64,000 bases of DNA from Aliivibrio sp. 1S175 (GTDB lineage Bacteria; Pseudomonadota; Gammaproteobacteria; Enterobacterales; Vibrionaceae). Numbering within the stretch: position 1 is the first letter of the stretch; every line of letters begins with the position of its first letter. Where the stretch lies: assembly GCF_001690985.1 (NCBI RefSeq), contig NZ_MAJS01000079.1:620001-684000 (forward strand). The letters run 5' to 3'. Positions 20,790 to 31,418 of the stretch are shown here, piece by piece. The notes under the pieces were generated by a model that had not been told where the DNA came from, did not search any database, and saw nothing but the letters and a program-made list of their open reading frames with translations. The position numbers and the translations under genes are program-made.

Positions 20790-22925
20790 GTGAAAAAAAT
20801 TGCCCTACTAATTAGCATACCGCTTATCGCTATCATTGCCGCATTATTGGTGTTGGTATTACTTGTTAACCCTAACGATTTTAAACCTTTGATAAAAGAG
20901 CAAGTTGAGGCTCAAACGGGTCGTCAATTAACCATTGATGGCGATATTGAATGGCGATTTTTCCCATCCATTGGTTTCTCTATTGGAAAGACAGCACTAA
21001 GCAATCCTGAAGGTTTTGCGACTCCAAATTTAGTTAAGTTTGATAATGCAATTTTGGATCTTAATGTGCGTCCATTGTTTCACCACGAAATAAACATAGG
21101 GTTAGTTACTTTAGATGGAGCTTCCTTTACGTTACATACCTTAAAAGACGGTTCGACTAACCTTGATAATTTAACGCCTAAAAAAACGCAGGTTGGAACC
21201 GAAGCGCCAGTATCAGAAGATACAAATGTGGCAACTAATGCTAGTGAGGTTTCTCAGCCAAGCACAAGTATAAATGATTGGAAAATAACACTAGAGGGCA
21301 TCGCTTTAACGAATGCAAAAGTGCTTATTCAAGATGATAGAGCAGGGTCAAAGACAAAGCTCAATGATATCAATTTATCATTGTCTCAATTTAGTCCGGG
21401 AGAATGGGCACACTTAACGTTTGATCTTAAAGGCAATTTAGGTCAACAGAAAATTTCTCTTGCTGGTAAAACCGATTTAAATATTGCAACTACGCTAGAT
21501 ACAGCATCGTTAAAGCAAACTGAATTTACAGCATCGTATTCAGATGCAACGAATACATTTGATAATATTACGTTCACTATTGATCAATTTTCTTTTGATG
21601 AATGGGCCAATATTCAGCTAATAGCAAAAGGCAAAGCGAACGATTTACTGGTTAATTCAGAATCATCTTTTGCTGTTAACGTCCCTAAATCATTAGATCT
21701 TATTCGTATTAAGTCGTTTAAAAGTACCAATAACGTAAAAGGTAAAGGGTTACCAAATGAAGATGTTACTGCCGTTATTGGTTTTGATAGTTCATTTGAT
21801 GTAAACAAATCTTTTTTAAAGGTAGAGAAACTTACCTTATCTGCTGTCGATACTGACTTTACTGGTAAAGTGAGTGTTGAGCTAAGAGATATCTCTAAAG
21901 TACGCTTTTCTTTACGTAGCCCGAATATTGATGTTGATGCACTATTAGCGACATTACCAAAAAGTGATACGCAAGTTACAGATGAGAAAGCGAAAACAAA
22001 CTCATCAAGTAGCACATCAACACCAGTTAAAGAAGTTGAACCTGACTTAAGTGCGTTAAAAACATTGGATGTCGCGGGTACGATTATCATTGATAAGTTT
22101 AAAGCGAATAATGCAAAAATGCAGAATGTTGAATCTGTATTTTCAATTAATCGAGGTGTATTAAAGCTAAGTAAATTTCATTCGAATTTATACGGCGGGG
22201 CTATAGATATGACCGCCAACTTAGATGCCCGTAAAGCAACCCCAAGCTATACAGCTAACAACGTTATTAAGGGCGTTCAAATTGCGCCATTATTAATTGA
22301 TGTAATGGGAGAAAGTTTAGTTGAAGGAACAGGGAGTATTAATCTTAATATTTCTGGGAAAAGTTTAAAACCAACGGAATTAAAACAAAACTTGAAAGGG
22401 AAGGCATCGATTAACTTTGCTGACGGAGCCGTTAATGGGGTAAATATCCCATTACTGATACGTACGACTTATGCTCAAATTAAAGGCGAAAAAATAAAAG
22501 GCAGTGAAGAAGCTGAAAAGACAGATTTTAGTGCGTTATCTGCAGACTTTTATTTATCTAAAGGGAATGCGACAACGAAGAATATTAAGATGGTCTCTCC
22601 ACTGTTAAGGATCCATGGTGAAGGCTCTGCACATTACATCAATGAGACAACGAATATGTTAATTAAAACATCAATCGTTGGTTCATTAAAAGGGCAGGGC
22701 GGTAAAGACATCAATGATCTTAAAGACGTCACTATTCCGATCCGTATCACGGGCTCTTGGGCTAAACCAAAATACAAACTTGAACTTGATGATGTGATGC
22801 AGCAGAAAGCGAAAAAAGAAATTGACCGCGGTATTGAGAAATTAGAAGAAAAATACGGCGACAAAATTAAAGATGAAAAAATAAAAGATGCTGCAAATAA
22901 ATTGTTAAAAGGACTATTTAACTAA
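20790..22925 (+). CDS. asmA: AsmA-family protein
   Basis: A 711-residue envelope protein with one N-terminal membrane segment (about 4-26) followed by the AsmA N-terminal chorein-like domain (NPNDFKPLIKEQVEAQTGR onward) and, near the C-terminus, the AsmA_2 region with SINLNISGKSLKPTELKQNLKGK. Most of the chain is beta-rich and expected in the periplasm. A Ser/Thr-rich low-complexity linker lies near 395-412. Family members act in phospholipid transport and outer-membrane homeostasis. The start is GTG with only a weak ribosome-binding site. It is longer than E. coli AsmA (617). Confidence 0.92.
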   Translation: MKKIALLISIPLIAIIAALLVLVLLVNPNDFKPLIKEQVEAQTGRQLTIDGDIEWRFFPSIGFSIGKTALSNPEGFATPNLVKFDNAILDLNVRPLFHHEINIGLVTLDGASFTLHTLKDGSTNLDNLTPKKTQVGTEAPVSEDTNVATNASEVSQPSTSINDWKITLEGIALTNAKVLIQDDRAGSKTKLNDINLSLSQFSPGEWAHLTFDLKGNLGQQKISLAGKTDLNIATTLDTASLKQTEFTASYSDATNTFDNITFTIDQFSFDEWANIQLIAKGKANDLLVNSESSFAVNVPKSLDLIRIKSFKSTNNVKGKGLPNEDVTAVIGFDSSFDVNKSFLKVEKLTLSAVDTDFTGKVSVELRDISKVRFSLRSPNIDVDALLATLPKSDTQVTDEKAKTNSSSSTSTPVKEVEPDLSALKTLDVAGTIIIDKFKANNAKMQNVESVFSINRGVLKLSKFHSNLYGGAIDMTANLDARKATPSYTANNVIKGVQIAPLLIDVMGESLVEGTGSINLNISGKSLKPTELKQNLKGKASINFADGAVNGVNIPLLIRTTYAQIKGEKIKGSEEAEKTDFSALSADFYLSKGNATTKNIKMVSPLLRIHGEGSAHYINETTNMLIKTSIVGSLKGQGGKDINDLKDVTIPIRITGSWAKPKYKLELDDVMQQKAKKEIDRGIEKLEEKYGDKIKDEKIKDAANKLLKGLFN

Positions 22926-22949
22926 TAGAACTTAACAATCATGGAATAG

Positions 22950-22988
22950 AAAATGGCCTGTAATCTTAATGATACAGGCCATTTTTAT
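22950..22988. terminator. Bidirectional terminator between asmA and btuR
   Basis: AAAATGGCCTGTA and TACAGGCCATTTT arms, with T runs on both strands between convergent genes. Confidence 0.8.
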
Positions 22989-23008
22989 ATTATTGGAATT
23001 AATCTTAT

Positions 23009-23614
23009 TTACCAATCGATGCCTTTCAGCGCTTTTACTCCAGAATCAAACGCATGCTTAACACTACGAACTTCAGAAACGGTATCAGCCATTTCGATTA
23101 ATTCACGGTGTGCTGCTCGACCAGTGATGACGACCGATTGCATTTTTGGTCGATTTTCTAATGCTGTTTTTAATTCATCTAATTCTATATAGCCGTAAGT
23201 GACCATGTAAGTCATCTCATCCAATAAAACTAAGTCAACCGACTCATCAGATAGACTTTTTTTACATTCCTGCCACACTCGTTGTGCAGCTTCTGTATCT
23301 GTTGTTTTATCCTGCGTATTCCAAGTGAAGCCTGTTTTCATTACATGAAAAGGAACGCCGTGACCTTCTAATAGATTTCTTTCACCACAATCCCATGTCC
23401 CTTTAATAAATTGAGCTACGACACAATTTAATCCATGGCCGACAGCTCTCGCTACTGTCCCAAAACCTGAGGTTGTTTTTCCCTTTCCATTACCAGTAAC
23501 AACAATTAATAAGCCTTTTTCTATTTGTGCTTTTTCTACACGCTTATCTACGTTCTCTTTGATTTTTGATTGACGTTGCTTATAGCGCTCGTCTTTCTGA
23601 TCTAGATCAGCCAT
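23009..23614 (-). CDS. btuR: Cob(I)alamin adenosyltransferase (BtuR/CobO type)
   Basis: A 201-residue enzyme that adenosylates corrinoids, making adenosylcobalamin in salvage or synthesis. The P-loop GNGKGKTT is at 41-48, with AQFIKGTWDCGERNLL and LVLLDEMTYMVTYGYI further on, typical of the CobA/CobO/BtuR family. No other B12 genes are nearby, so salvage is likely. The gene lies in its own unit between terminators on the minus strand. Confidence 0.94.
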   Translation of the reverse strand: MADLDQKDERYKQRQSKIKENVDKRVEKAQIEKGLLIVVTGNGKGKTTSGFGTVARAVGHGLNCVVAQFIKGTWDCGERNLLEGHGVPFHVMKTGFTWNTQDKTTDTEAAQRVWQECKKSLSDESVDLVLLDEMTYMVTYGYIELDELKTALENRPKMQSVVITGRAAHRELIEMADTVSEVRSVKHAFDSGVKALKGIDW

Positions 23615-23671
23615 TTTTTTATTCCATTAAATAAGAAGGGGAAGTAGTTAGTATTTTTGTAGGGTGTTAGA

Positions 23672-23712
23672 TACAAAAATCCCGATAGGAGAACCATATC
23701 GGGATTTTTATT
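23672..23712 (-). terminator. Terminator of the SulP transporter gene
   Basis: AAATCCCGATATGG-like arms (AAAAATCCCGATAGG and CCATATCGGGATTTTT) form a long stem; the T run on the minus strand ends the upstream sulP unit. Confidence 0.75.
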
Positions 23713-23741
23713 ATCAATCAATTATAAAAGTGAAAGAGCAA

Positions 23742-25289
23742 CTATTGGCTAACCACTTTATAGATTGGATCTTCTTGCACATTAATCTCTACCAGGCTAC
23801 CAGCCTTATTTAGAAGTGCATGACAATCTTGGCTTAAGTGGCGAAGATGTACCTTTTTGCCTGCTTTAGAGTAGCGATCAGCGATAGTATCAACCGCTTC
23901 AATGGCCGAGTGATCCACCACTCGTGATGCAGCAAAGTCAATCACGATGTCTTTTGGATCACTTTCAACATCAAATAACTCTAAGAAATTAGCAGCAGAA
24001 CCAAAGAAGATTGGGCCGTTAATTTCATAAACCTTAGAACCTTCGTCATTCACTGTATTTGTCGAGTAAATGTGTTTCGCGTGTTGCCATGCAAACATTA
24101 GCGCAGAAGCGACAACACCAACACCAACAGCAACAGCAAGGTCAGTCAGTACAGTAACAACGGTTACTAACACAATAACAAAGAAGTCTTGTTTTGGTAC
24201 GCGACGAGCCAGTTTGAATGTAGCCCATTCAAATGTACCAATAACAACCATGAACATAACACCAACTAATGCTGCTAATGGGATCATTTCAATTAAACCA
24301 GAAGCGAAAAGGATGAAACCAAGTAGGGCAAGTGCGGCTGTAATACCTGATAAACGACCACGACCACCTGAGTTTACGTTGATCATTGATTGACCAATCA
24401 TAGCACAACCACCCATCGCACCAAATACAGAACAAGTTACGTTTGCCACGCCTTGACCAACACATTCACGGTTAGATTGGCCACGAGTCCCCGTCATTTC
24501 ATCAATGACAGTTAGGGTTAATAATGACTCGATTAGACCGATTGCCGCTAAAATTAATGCATACGGGAAGATGATGTATAACGTTTCTAAAGAAAGAGGA
24601 ACGTTAGGTACAGAGAAAGTAGGCAGTGAACCAGCAAGTGTTGCCGCTTCGTCTCCGCTCATCGTACGTAAGAAATCAACAACAGTACGTGTGTCTAAAT
24701 CTAATCCTTGAACTAAACCTGTGACTACAATGATAGCAACTAAAGAAGAAGGAATAGCCGTTGTTAGTTTTGGTAAAAAGTGAATGATAGCCATTGTTAG
24801 TACAACAAGACCAAGCATTAACATCATTTCAGGACCTTGAAGCCAATCTAAGTTGCCTAAAGCGTCAGGTGCTTTAAATTGACCAAGTTGAGCAAGGAAA
24901 ATAACAATAGCTAGACCGTTTACAAAACCGATCATCACAGGATGCGGAACGATACGAATAAATTTACCTAGTTTAAATAAACCAGCAGTAATTTGCAGAA
25001 GACCGGCGAGTAAAATTGCTGCAAAAAGGTATTGAACGCCGTGCATTGCGACTAAGCTGACCATTACAACGGCCATGGCACCGGTTGCACCAGAAATCAT
25101 TCCAGGGCGACCACCAATTATTGATGTAATTAAACCAACAATAAATGCAGCATAAAGGCCAACCATAGGGTCAACACCAGCAACAAAGGCAAAGGCTACG
25201 GCTTCAGGAACAAGAGCTAACGCAACGGTAAGCCCTGAAAGAACATCATTCTTTACTGAATGATTAGAAAATTTTGGGAATTCAAACAT
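23742..25289 (-). CDS. SulP-family inorganic anion transporter with STAS domain
   Basis: About 515 residues: 10-14 hydrophobic segments covering residues 15-400, then a cytoplasmic STAS domain at the C-terminus ([38 protein letters not shown]). The opening [25 protein letters not shown] is the SulP signature. The substrate (sulfate, bicarbonate or another anion) cannot be told from sequence. The start is uncertain: an in-frame ATG at 25325 adds 12 residues; neither has a good ribosome-binding site, and 25289 fits the usual N-terminus (MFEF). No carbonic anhydrase gene is adjacent. Confidence 0.9.
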   Translation of the reverse strand: MFEFPKFSNHSVKNDVLSGLTVALALVPEAVAFAFVAGVDPMVGLYAAFIVGLITSIIGGRPGMISGATGAMAVVMVSLVAMHGVQYLFAAILLAGLLQITAGLFKLGKFIRIVPHPVMIGFVNGLAIVIFLAQLGQFKAPDALGNLDWLQGPEMMLMLGLVVLTMAIIHFLPKLTTAIPSSLVAIIVVTGLVQGLDLDTRTVVDFLRTMSGDEAATLAGSLPTFSVPNVPLSLETLYIIFPYALILAAIGLIESLLTLTVIDEMTGTRGQSNRECVGQGVANVTCSVFGAMGGCAMIGQSMINVNSGGRGRLSGITAALALLGFILFASGLIEMIPLAALVGVMFMVVIGTFEWATFKLARRVPKQDFFVIVLVTVVTVLTDLAVAVGVGVVASALMFAWQHAKHIYSTNTVNDEGSKVYEINGPIFFGSAANFLELFDVESDPKDIVIDFAASRVVDHSAIEAVDTIADRYSKAGKKVHLRHLSQDCHALLNKAGSLVEINVQEDPIYKVVSQ

Positions 25290-25387
25290 GTTTTTTAGGT
25301 ATCTTCTTGGTTGTTTTTCAGGCATGTGTGGCGCGAATCGTACAGAAAAGCGTGATGAAGTTCAATGTTTATTCAGGATATCAATAT

Positions 25388-25423
25388 AAAAAAAGCAAGT
25401 TACGTCGAAACGTAACTTGCTTA
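25388..25423 (-). terminator. rne terminator
   Basis: A twelve-pair stem AAGCAAGTTACG/CGTAACTTGCTT with a six-base loop and a T run on the minus strand. Confidence 0.85.
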
Positions 25424-25463
25424 ATTACAATGGTTTTATTATTCAAAGGCGAAGCCTAAGAAA

Positions 25464-28400
25464 TTATAAACCTGCTGTTTTTGCCATTGCAGCACTTGCG
25501 TGCCCGGTTGCTGTTAAGCTACCGGCTTGTTTAGGCACAAAGCGTTCAGTTCTGAATGCAGCAGCGGTTACAGTGATTTCTTTAATCTCTGTAGGGCCAG
25601 TTGCTTTTGTCATACCTGAAGATGCTTGACCTTTATATTGTGGTTTAGCAGTAACAATTTCAGTTTTAGGTTGAGCTTCTACTGTTGCTTGAACAGTAGG
25701 TACCTGTTCAATCACAGGTTCGACTTCAACAATAACTGGTGCTACTTCTTCAGCAACAATGGGTGCAACTTCAACAAGAGCTACTTTATCTTCAACAATA
25801 ACGTCTACTGTTTCAATCGCAACTGGTGCATCTACTTTAGTTGGTTTTTCTGTTATTGCTGTAGGAGCTTCAGCAGCAGGAGCTTCGATAATCGTTTCTG
25901 TCACAATTGCTTTTTCAACAATCGGAGTTGCAACGTAAGGAAGTAATACTTTACCCATCGCCATTTCAGGGAAAGCAACACCACCAACGAGATTTTTCAC
26001 TACGTTAGCTTGATTTGCTTTGTCTTGTGCGTTTTGAGTATCGTTATCAACAAATTTCTCTTGTTGTTGTTTAGCCAGTTTTTGCTTCAAGATTTGAGCA
26101 TAATCAGGATAAACTTTGCCCATCGCCATTTCAGGAGAGGCTACACCAGAGAATAAACGAGCAGGGTTTACAGGGCGACGATCACGACGGCGACGACGTT
26201 GACCGCTTGCACGTAAATGGCGAGGAGAACGACGATTACGACGCTGTCCTTCTTTACGCTCTGTATTTACTTCTGTATTCGTTTCTTTTGCTACTTCAGG
26301 TTGTGGTGCTGGAGTTTCAATTTCAGGAGTTACAACTTCAGGAGTTACAACCACTTTGCTTTCAACTTCAGCAGCTTGACCCGTACGGATTTTCTTCTGC
26401 AGTTGACGACGTTGACGACGTTGTTTAACTTGAACCGTTTTTTCACGTTTTTCAGCTGGTTGCTCTGATACTTGAACTGGAGCTTGTTGAGCTTCAGCAG
26501 CCAGTTGAATACCTTGCTCTGCAATTTCTTTACGAACTTTAGGCTGTCTAGTTGGCTTGTTATCAGCTGCTTTTACTGGTTTAGTAGCGGCAACTTCAAC
26601 ATCTTCAACTTTCTTATCACGACGGTTTTCGTTGTTATTGCGGTTATCATTACCGTTACGACGATTATTACGATTGTTACGATTATTTTCGTTACGACGA
26701 CGATCGTTGTTACGGTTTTGATTATGACGTTGTACTGGTTTTTCTTCTTTCTCTTCTTTTTTCTCAGTTTCAGCTGGTGCTGCTTCTGGTGCAGAGAAGA
26801 AATTAGCAATAGTAGAGAAGATGCGGCTAATTAAACCCGGCTTATCTTCTGTTGTTACTGCTGTTTTTGGCTCTGTTGTTTTAGCTTCTGGAGCTTTAGC
26901 CATTGGAGCTGCTTGAGTTGGTGCACTGAAACCTTGAAGAGCCGGCTCTTCACGTTTCTTCGGTGCAGAATACATTGCAGGCGTTTCTTTGGCTTCAGCT
27001 TCACGTAATGCTTCTAAATTCTTAGGAAGAAGATAAGACAGCATTTCTTGTTCTTCACCTTCACGGATACGGACCACTTCAAAGTGTGGTGTTTCCATGT
27101 CAGAGTTAGGAACAATAATAACGCGAACATTATGGAATTTTTCAATGTGTTGAACTGAGCGGCGTTTCTCATTCAATAAATAAGAAGCGATAGCGACAGG
27201 GACAACAGCAAGAACTTGAGTTGTATTGTCTTTTAAAGATTCTTCTTCGATTAAACGAAGTACTGAAAGTGCTAGAGATTCATTATCACGAACCACACCA
27301 GTACCCGTACAACGAGGACAAATATGGTGACTTGCTTCTGCTAAAGACGGGCTTAAGCGTTGGCGAGACATTTCTAATAAACCAAAGCGAGAAATACGAC
27401 CGATTTGAACACGAGCACGATCCATACGAACCGCTTCACGCATACGGTTTTCTACTTCACGTTGATGACGAACTGGCGTCATATCAATGAAATCGATAAC
27501 CACTAAACCACCTAAATCACGTAGACGTAATTGACGAGCAATTTCATCGGCTGCTTCTAGGTTAGTATTTAATGCAGTTTCTTCGATATCGCCGCCTTTA
27601 GTAGCACGAGCAGAGTTGATATCAATAGAAGTAAGCGCTTCAGTTGGGTCGATTACGATTGAACCACCAGAAGGTAAGCGCACTTCACGTTCAAAAGCCG
27701 ATTCAATTTGGCTTTCAATTTGGTAGTGGCTAAATAGTGGGACTTCGCCTTCATACAATTTAACGCGAGATAAGAAATCAGGACGAATAAGTTGAATGTG
27801 TTGACGAGCACGATCGAAAATCGTAGGGCTATCAATTAAGATTTCACCAATATCACGGCGTAAGTAATCACGAATTGCGCGAACAATCACATTACTTTCT
27901 TGGTGAATTAGGAAAGGTGCTTGATTTGATTCAGAGGCGTGTTTAACCGCTTCCCAATGATTTAGGAGTACGTTTAGATCCCATTCAAGCTCTTCTGCTG
28001 ATTTACCAACACCAGCAGTACGAACAATCAGACCCATACCTTGAGGTAGTTCTAATGTGCTTAATGCTGCTTTTAATTGAGTTCGCTCGTCACCTTCGAT
28101 ACGACGAGAAATACCGCCAGCACGAGGGTTATTAGGCATAAGAACAAGGTAGCTACCAGCCAGAGATATGAACGTTGTTAAAGCCGCGCCTTTGTTACCA
28201 CGCTCTTCTTTCTCAACTTGAACAATAACTTCTTGGCCTTCTTTCAATACGTCCTTGATATTTGGACGTCCTTGATAAGTGTAACCTTGTGGGAAATATT
28301 CTTTAGCGATTTCCTTAAGGGGAAGGAAACCGTGGCGATCAGCGCCGTAATCAACGAAAGCTGCTTCCAAGCTTGGTTCGATACGGGTGATTTTACCTTT

Positions 28401-28526
28401 ATAAATATTAGCTTTCTTAGATTCGTGACCTGGGCTTTCGATATCTAGATCAAAAAGGCGCTGGCCATCAACTAATGCGACGCGCAACTCTTCCTTCTGG
28501 GTTGCGTTAATCAACATTCTTTTCAT
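25464..28526 (-). CDS. rne: Ribonuclease E
   Basis: A 1020-residue endoribonuclease, core of the degradosome. The catalytic half (about 1-520) contains the S1 domain (about 39-119), the 5' sensor, and the DNase I-like domain with magnesium aspartates at about 302 and 345 ([14 protein letters not shown] and VIDFIDM). The zinc-link CPRC is at about 403-406. The C-terminal half is a disordered scaffold: Arg/Asn-rich RNA-binding stretch (about 600-660), a second Arg-rich block near 770, and two copies of PEMAMGKV at about 796-803 and 851-858. The last residues, [11 protein letters not shown], resemble the PNPase-docking end of E. coli RNase E. A structured leader precedes it. Confidence 0.97.
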   Translation of the reverse strand: MKRMLINATQKEELRVALVDGQRLFDLDIESPGHESKKANIYKGKITRIEPSLEAAFVDYGADRHGFLPLKEIAKEYFPQGYTYQGRPNIKDVLKEGQEVIVQVEKEERGNKGAALTTFISLAGSYLVLMPNNPRAGGISRRIEGDERTQLKAALSTLELPQGMGLIVRTAGVGKSAEELEWDLNVLLNHWEAVKHASESNQAPFLIHQESNVIVRAIRDYLRRDIGEILIDSPTIFDRARQHIQLIRPDFLSRVKLYEGEVPLFSHYQIESQIESAFEREVRLPSGGSIVIDPTEALTSIDINSARATKGGDIEETALNTNLEAADEIARQLRLRDLGGLVVIDFIDMTPVRHQREVENRMREAVRMDRARVQIGRISRFGLLEMSRQRLSPSLAEASHHICPRCTGTGVVRDNESLALSVLRLIEEESLKDNTTQVLAVVPVAIASYLLNEKRRSVQHIEKFHNVRVIIVPNSDMETPHFEVVRIREGEEQEMLSYLLPKNLEALREAEAKETPAMYSAPKKREEPALQGFSAPTQAAPMAKAPEAKTTEPKTAVTTEDKPGLISRIFSTIANFFSAPEAAPAETEKKEEKEEKPVQRHNQNRNNDRRRNENNRNNRNNRRNGNDNRNNNENRRDKKVEDVEVAATKPVKAADNKPTRQPKVRKEIAEQGIQLAAEAQQAPVQVSEQPAEKREKTVQVKQRRQRRQLQKKIRTGQAAEVESKVVVTPEVVTPEIETPAPQPEVAKETNTEVNTERKEGQRRNRRSPRHLRASGQRRRRRDRRPVNPARLFSGVASPEMAMGKVYPDYAQILKQKLAKQQQEKFVDNDTQNAQDKANQANVVKNLVGGVAFPEMAMGKVLLPYVATPIVEKAIVTETIIEAPAAEAPTAITEKPTKVDAPVAIETVDVIVEDKVALVEVAPIVAEEVAPVIVEVEPVIEQVPTVQATVEAQPKTEIVTAKPQYKGQASSGMTKATGPTEIKEITVTAAAFRTERFVPKQAGSLTATGHASAAMAKTAGL

Positions 28527-28740
28527 TAGGGAATACTCATTACAAATTGTCGAGCTTGTCTATCATAATCCATTTTAAATGGTGCCAGATCCCAAGGCTG
28601 ATTACATGTGCAGCCTCACGGCTGGAACTCAGGGATGCTCTAGGGCACAATCCACATCAACACTATCGATAAAATAGTGCTGATCCGCAATTATTCGCGG
28701 TCGTTAAAACATAAAAAATGGTTTAGGCATAACAAGCAAA
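28527..28740 (-). promoter_or_regulatory. rne 5' leader with three hairpins
   Basis: Three stems can be drawn: 28611-28625 (CAGCC/GGCTG closing a GUGA tetraloop on the minus strand), 28661-28679 (CACTAT/ATAGTG) and 28685-28700 (CCGC/GCGG). In E. coli, RNase E cuts hairpins in its own leader to limit its synthesis. The same role is inferred here. The remainder of the 443-base gap up to rluC should hold both divergent promoters. Confidence 0.55.
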
Positions 28741-28969
28741 AAAACTCAAAGCAGTATAGATGTCTTACGCCAATTGCTGCATCACCGCATTCGAGCAGTA
28801 TATTTTTAGTTCTTTTGGTGCTTTTATGCTCACCAAGGTGAAGAAATGGCCATCTGGGCCGATTTCAGATGCTAACTATAACAGTCAGATCAAGCCTCAG
28901 CAATCTTCATTATTTGAAACTGAGCTAAAAAAGGTTCATCAATTAGAATTAAGACAGTAGAATAAGGAA

Positions 28970-29917
28970 ATGAATGAAGATAAACCTAAAGTGCAATTCG
29001 TTGAGATCGATGACGACTTTGCAGGGCAACGAATCGATAATTTTCTTCTTGCCCGCTTAAAAAATGTTCCAAAAAGTATGATTTACCGAATAGTGCGTAA
29101 AGGCGAAGTTCGTGTAAATAAAAAACGTATTAAACCAGAATACAAACTTCAAGAAGGGGATTTAGTCAGAATTCCTCCCGTGAAGCTTCCTGAGTCAACG
29201 GCTCCAGAATTACCTAGTGTTAAATTATCTAGAGTCTCTGAACTTGAAAGTTGTATTATTTATGAAGATGATCACCTTCTGATTCTAAATAAGCCTTCAG
29301 GTACTGCTGTTCATGGCGGGAGTGGTTTGAAGTTTGGTGCTATTGAAGCATTACGAGCTTTACGACCTGATGCTCGTTTTTTAGAGTTGGTGCACAGAAT
29401 TGACAGAGATACGTCAGGAATTCTTTTAATCGCTAAAAAACGTTCTGCATTACGCAGACTGCAAGAACAATTTAGAAATAAAACGGTTCAGAAATACTAT
29501 TTTGCTTTAGTTATGGGCCAATGGAAGAGTACGTGCAAAGTTGTGAATGTTCCTTTACTTAAAAATGAAGTGAACAGCATTGTTCGTGTTAACCCTAACG
29601 GTAAACCGTCAGAAACGCGTTTTAAAATTTTAGAAAAGTTTGAGCAGGCAACATTAATTCAAGCAAGTCCAATTACGGGACGTACTCACCAAATACGTGT
29701 ACATGCACAACATGCAGGTCACCCAATAGGTTGGGATGACCGTTATGGTGACAGACGATTTGATGCGTATTCAGGCCAATTTGGTTTAGATCGACTTTTC
29801 TTGCATGCGGCAAATATTAAATTTACGCATCCAAGCACTGAAGAGTTAATGGATATTAGTGCTCCAATGGAAACTAGATTAGAACGTGTCTTGAAAGGAT
29901 TACGAGCTAAAAACTAA
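28970..29917 (+). CDS. rluC: 23S rRNA pseudouridine synthase RluC
   Basis: A 315-residue RluA-family enzyme; E. coli RluC modifies 23S rRNA positions 955, 2504 and 2580. An N-terminal S4 domain (about 18-75) precedes the catalytic domain with HRIDRDTSG (142-150; catalytic D145). AAGGA sits close to the ATG. It is divergent from rne, the same arrangement as E. coli, and the two share a 443-base control region. Confidence 0.96.
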   Translation: MNEDKPKVQFVEIDDDFAGQRIDNFLLARLKNVPKSMIYRIVRKGEVRVNKKRIKPEYKLQEGDLVRIPPVKLPESTAPELPSVKLSRVSELESCIIYEDDHLLILNKPSGTAVHGGSGLKFGAIEALRALRPDARFLELVHRIDRDTSGILLIAKKRSALRRLQEQFRNKTVQKYYFALVMGQWKSTCKVVNVPLLKNEVNSIVRVNPNGKPSETRFKILEKFEQATLIQASPITGRTHQIRVHAQHAGHPIGWDDRYGDRRFDAYSGQFGLDRLFLHAANIKFTHPSTEELMDISAPMETRLERVLKGLRAKN

Positions 29918-29937
29918 TTTTATTTTTTGTTATTTTC

Positions 29938-29974
29938 TAGCGATAAGTATTATTTCATACTTATCGCTTTTTTG
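29938..29974 (+). terminator. rluC terminator
   Basis: An eleven-pair stem GCGATAAGTAT/ATACTTATCGC with a six-base loop and six T. Confidence 0.85.
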
Positions 29975-29984
29975 TGATTGCGAT

Positions 29985-30566
29985 TCAGAGTACTGAAAAA
30001 GATTGACGATCTAACATATCAATTAAAGAGATTAGTGGAAGGCCAATAAGAGCGTTTGGATCTTTTCCTTCTAATCTATCAAATAATGCAATGCCTAACC
30101 CTTCACATTTAAAACTACCAGCACAATACAATGGCATCTCTTTATCAACATAGTTTTCAATTTGTTGTGAGGTCAATTGACGAAAATGAACATGAAATTC
30201 TTCACAAAGAGTTTCTGCTGTCATTGTGGTCGTATTGAGTAGTGATAAGCCTGTGTAAAAAGTGATGATTTGACCACTGGCTTTTTGAAGTTGGATAATT
30301 GCTTTTTCTCGTGTCAGTGGCTTACCAATAATCTGTCCGTTAATTACGCAAACCTGATCGGATCCTATGATCAAATGGTTGGGATCCTGGACATGACAAG
30401 ATCGTGCTTTTTGTTCCGCTAATCGAGTGACTAACGCAGTAGGTGATTCATTTTCTTGTGGGGTTTCGTCGCAGTTGGGTGAAATTGCATCAAAAGGAAC
30501 TTGGATCTTCTCTAAGATCGTTCGGCGAAAAGGCGATGTTGAAGCTAGAATCAGTTTTGGTTGCAT
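29985..30566 (-). CDS. yceF: Maf-family nucleotide pyrophosphatase, YceF type
   Basis: A 193-residue house-cleaning hydrolase; E. coli YceF prefers 7-methyl-GTP. The opening [17 protein letters not shown] carries the Maf substrate loop, and [21 protein letters not shown] contains the catalytic aspartate region. The neighbourhood (rluC on one side, yceD-rpmF on the other) identifies it as YceF rather than YhdE. It is divergent from yceD. Confidence 0.94.
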   Translation of the reverse strand: MQPKLILASTSPFRRTILEKIQVPFDAISPNCDETPQENESPTALVTRLAEQKARSCHVQDPNHLIIGSDQVCVINGQIIGKPLTREKAIIQLQKASGQIITFYTGLSLLNTTTMTAETLCEEFHVHFRQLTSQQIENYVDKEMPLYCAGSFKCEGLGIALFDRLEGKDPNALIGLPLISLIDMLDRQSFSVL

Positions 30567-30699
30567 AATGGGTTCTTCTTCTTTAATTTTTCGTTTATTA
30601 TTAGCAACTCTGCTGAAATAGCAACTGGGAAGAAAAAAAGCATAATTTTTGCCATTTTTCTTTGACTCGAAGGCTTTAGAAAGATAAGATGCGCGCCCT

Positions 30700-31221
30700 A
30701 TGCAAAAGGTAAAATTACCACGAACAGTTGATGCAATCCAAAACGCTCAACGAAGATTAGACTACGATGGAATCATCCAATCTGATATTTTAAAGCGTTT
30801 GGCTGAATCTACTGTAGATGTGAAAAGTGATGCTGAAGTCACGATGTCGTTTAAAGTTGACGAACAACGATTAGCCGTTATCTCTGGTAAAGCTAACGTC
30901 GATGTATTGTTGGAATGTCAACGCTGTAATGAAAATTTTGAACATCACCTAAATGTATCATTTAAGTGTACGCCTTTTTTAAGCGAAGAGAAGGCAGCTC
31001 TAGTTCCTGAGGAATATGAGTTTGTAGATTTAAATGAAGTAGGTGAAGTTGATCTCGTTGAGTTGGTAACTGATGAGTTCATTCTAGCGTTGCCGCAAGT
31101 CGCTATGCATGACATTAAAGATTGTCAGGTCAAATCTAACAATTTGGTATTTGGTGAAATTCCTGAAGAGGAAGAGAAACCGAATCCGTTTGATGTTTTA
31201 AAATCTTTAAAACAACAGTAA
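30700..31221 (+). CDS. yceD: 23S rRNA accumulation protein YceD (DUF177)
   Basis: A 173-residue protein whose E. coli orthologue is needed for normal 23S rRNA accumulation. [12 protein letters not shown] at the start, RLDYDGI, the CQRCNENF knuckle and the C-terminal [21 protein letters not shown] match it closely. It is cotranscribed with rpmF, 16 bases downstream, the near-universal arrangement. The ribosome-binding site is weak. Confidence 0.95.
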   Translation: MQKVKLPRTVDAIQNAQRRLDYDGIIQSDILKRLAESTVDVKSDAEVTMSFKVDEQRLAVISGKANVDVLLECQRCNENFEHHLNVSFKCTPFLSEEKAALVPEEYEFVDLNEVGEVDLVELVTDEFILALPQVAMHDIKDCQVKSNNLVFGEIPEEEEKPNPFDVLKSLKQQ

Positions 31222-31237
31222 TTGAGGAGTAGGGTCC

Positions 31238-31408
31238 ATGGCCGTACAAAAGAGCAAGAAATCACGTTCAATGCGTGGCATGCGTCGTTCACACGATGCA
31301 CTAACTACAAGTGCATTATCTGTAGACGCAACTAGTGGCGAAACTCACCTTCGTCACAACGTTACAGCTGACGGTTACTACCGTGGCCGCAAGGTAATCA
31401 ACAAGTAA
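31238..31408 (+). CDS. rpmF: 50S ribosomal protein L32
   Basis: A 56-residue basic protein translated from ATG at 31238 to TAA at 31406-31408, with GAGGAG about 9 bases upstream. The sequence begins [20 protein letters not shown], a direct match to L32. The zinc-binding cysteines found in some L32 proteins are absent, as in other gamma-proteobacteria. It lies between yceD and plsX, where rpmF is expected, linking ribosome and membrane lipid synthesis. Confidence 0.97.
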   Translation: MAVQKSKKSRSMRGMRRSHDALTTSALSVDATSGETHLRHNVTADGYYRGRKVINK

Positions 31409-31418
31409 GGTTGACGCT

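Noticed and set aside
25626-26834. Several open frames antisense to the RNase E tail
   Set aside because: Phe/Asn/Tyr-rich products are the mirror image of the repetitive Glu/Arg/Asn codons of rne; no ribosome-binding sites.
28760-28960. 66-codon open frame on the plus strand before rluC
   Set aside because: No ribosome-binding site, no recognisable protein, and it spans the rne/rluC promoter region.
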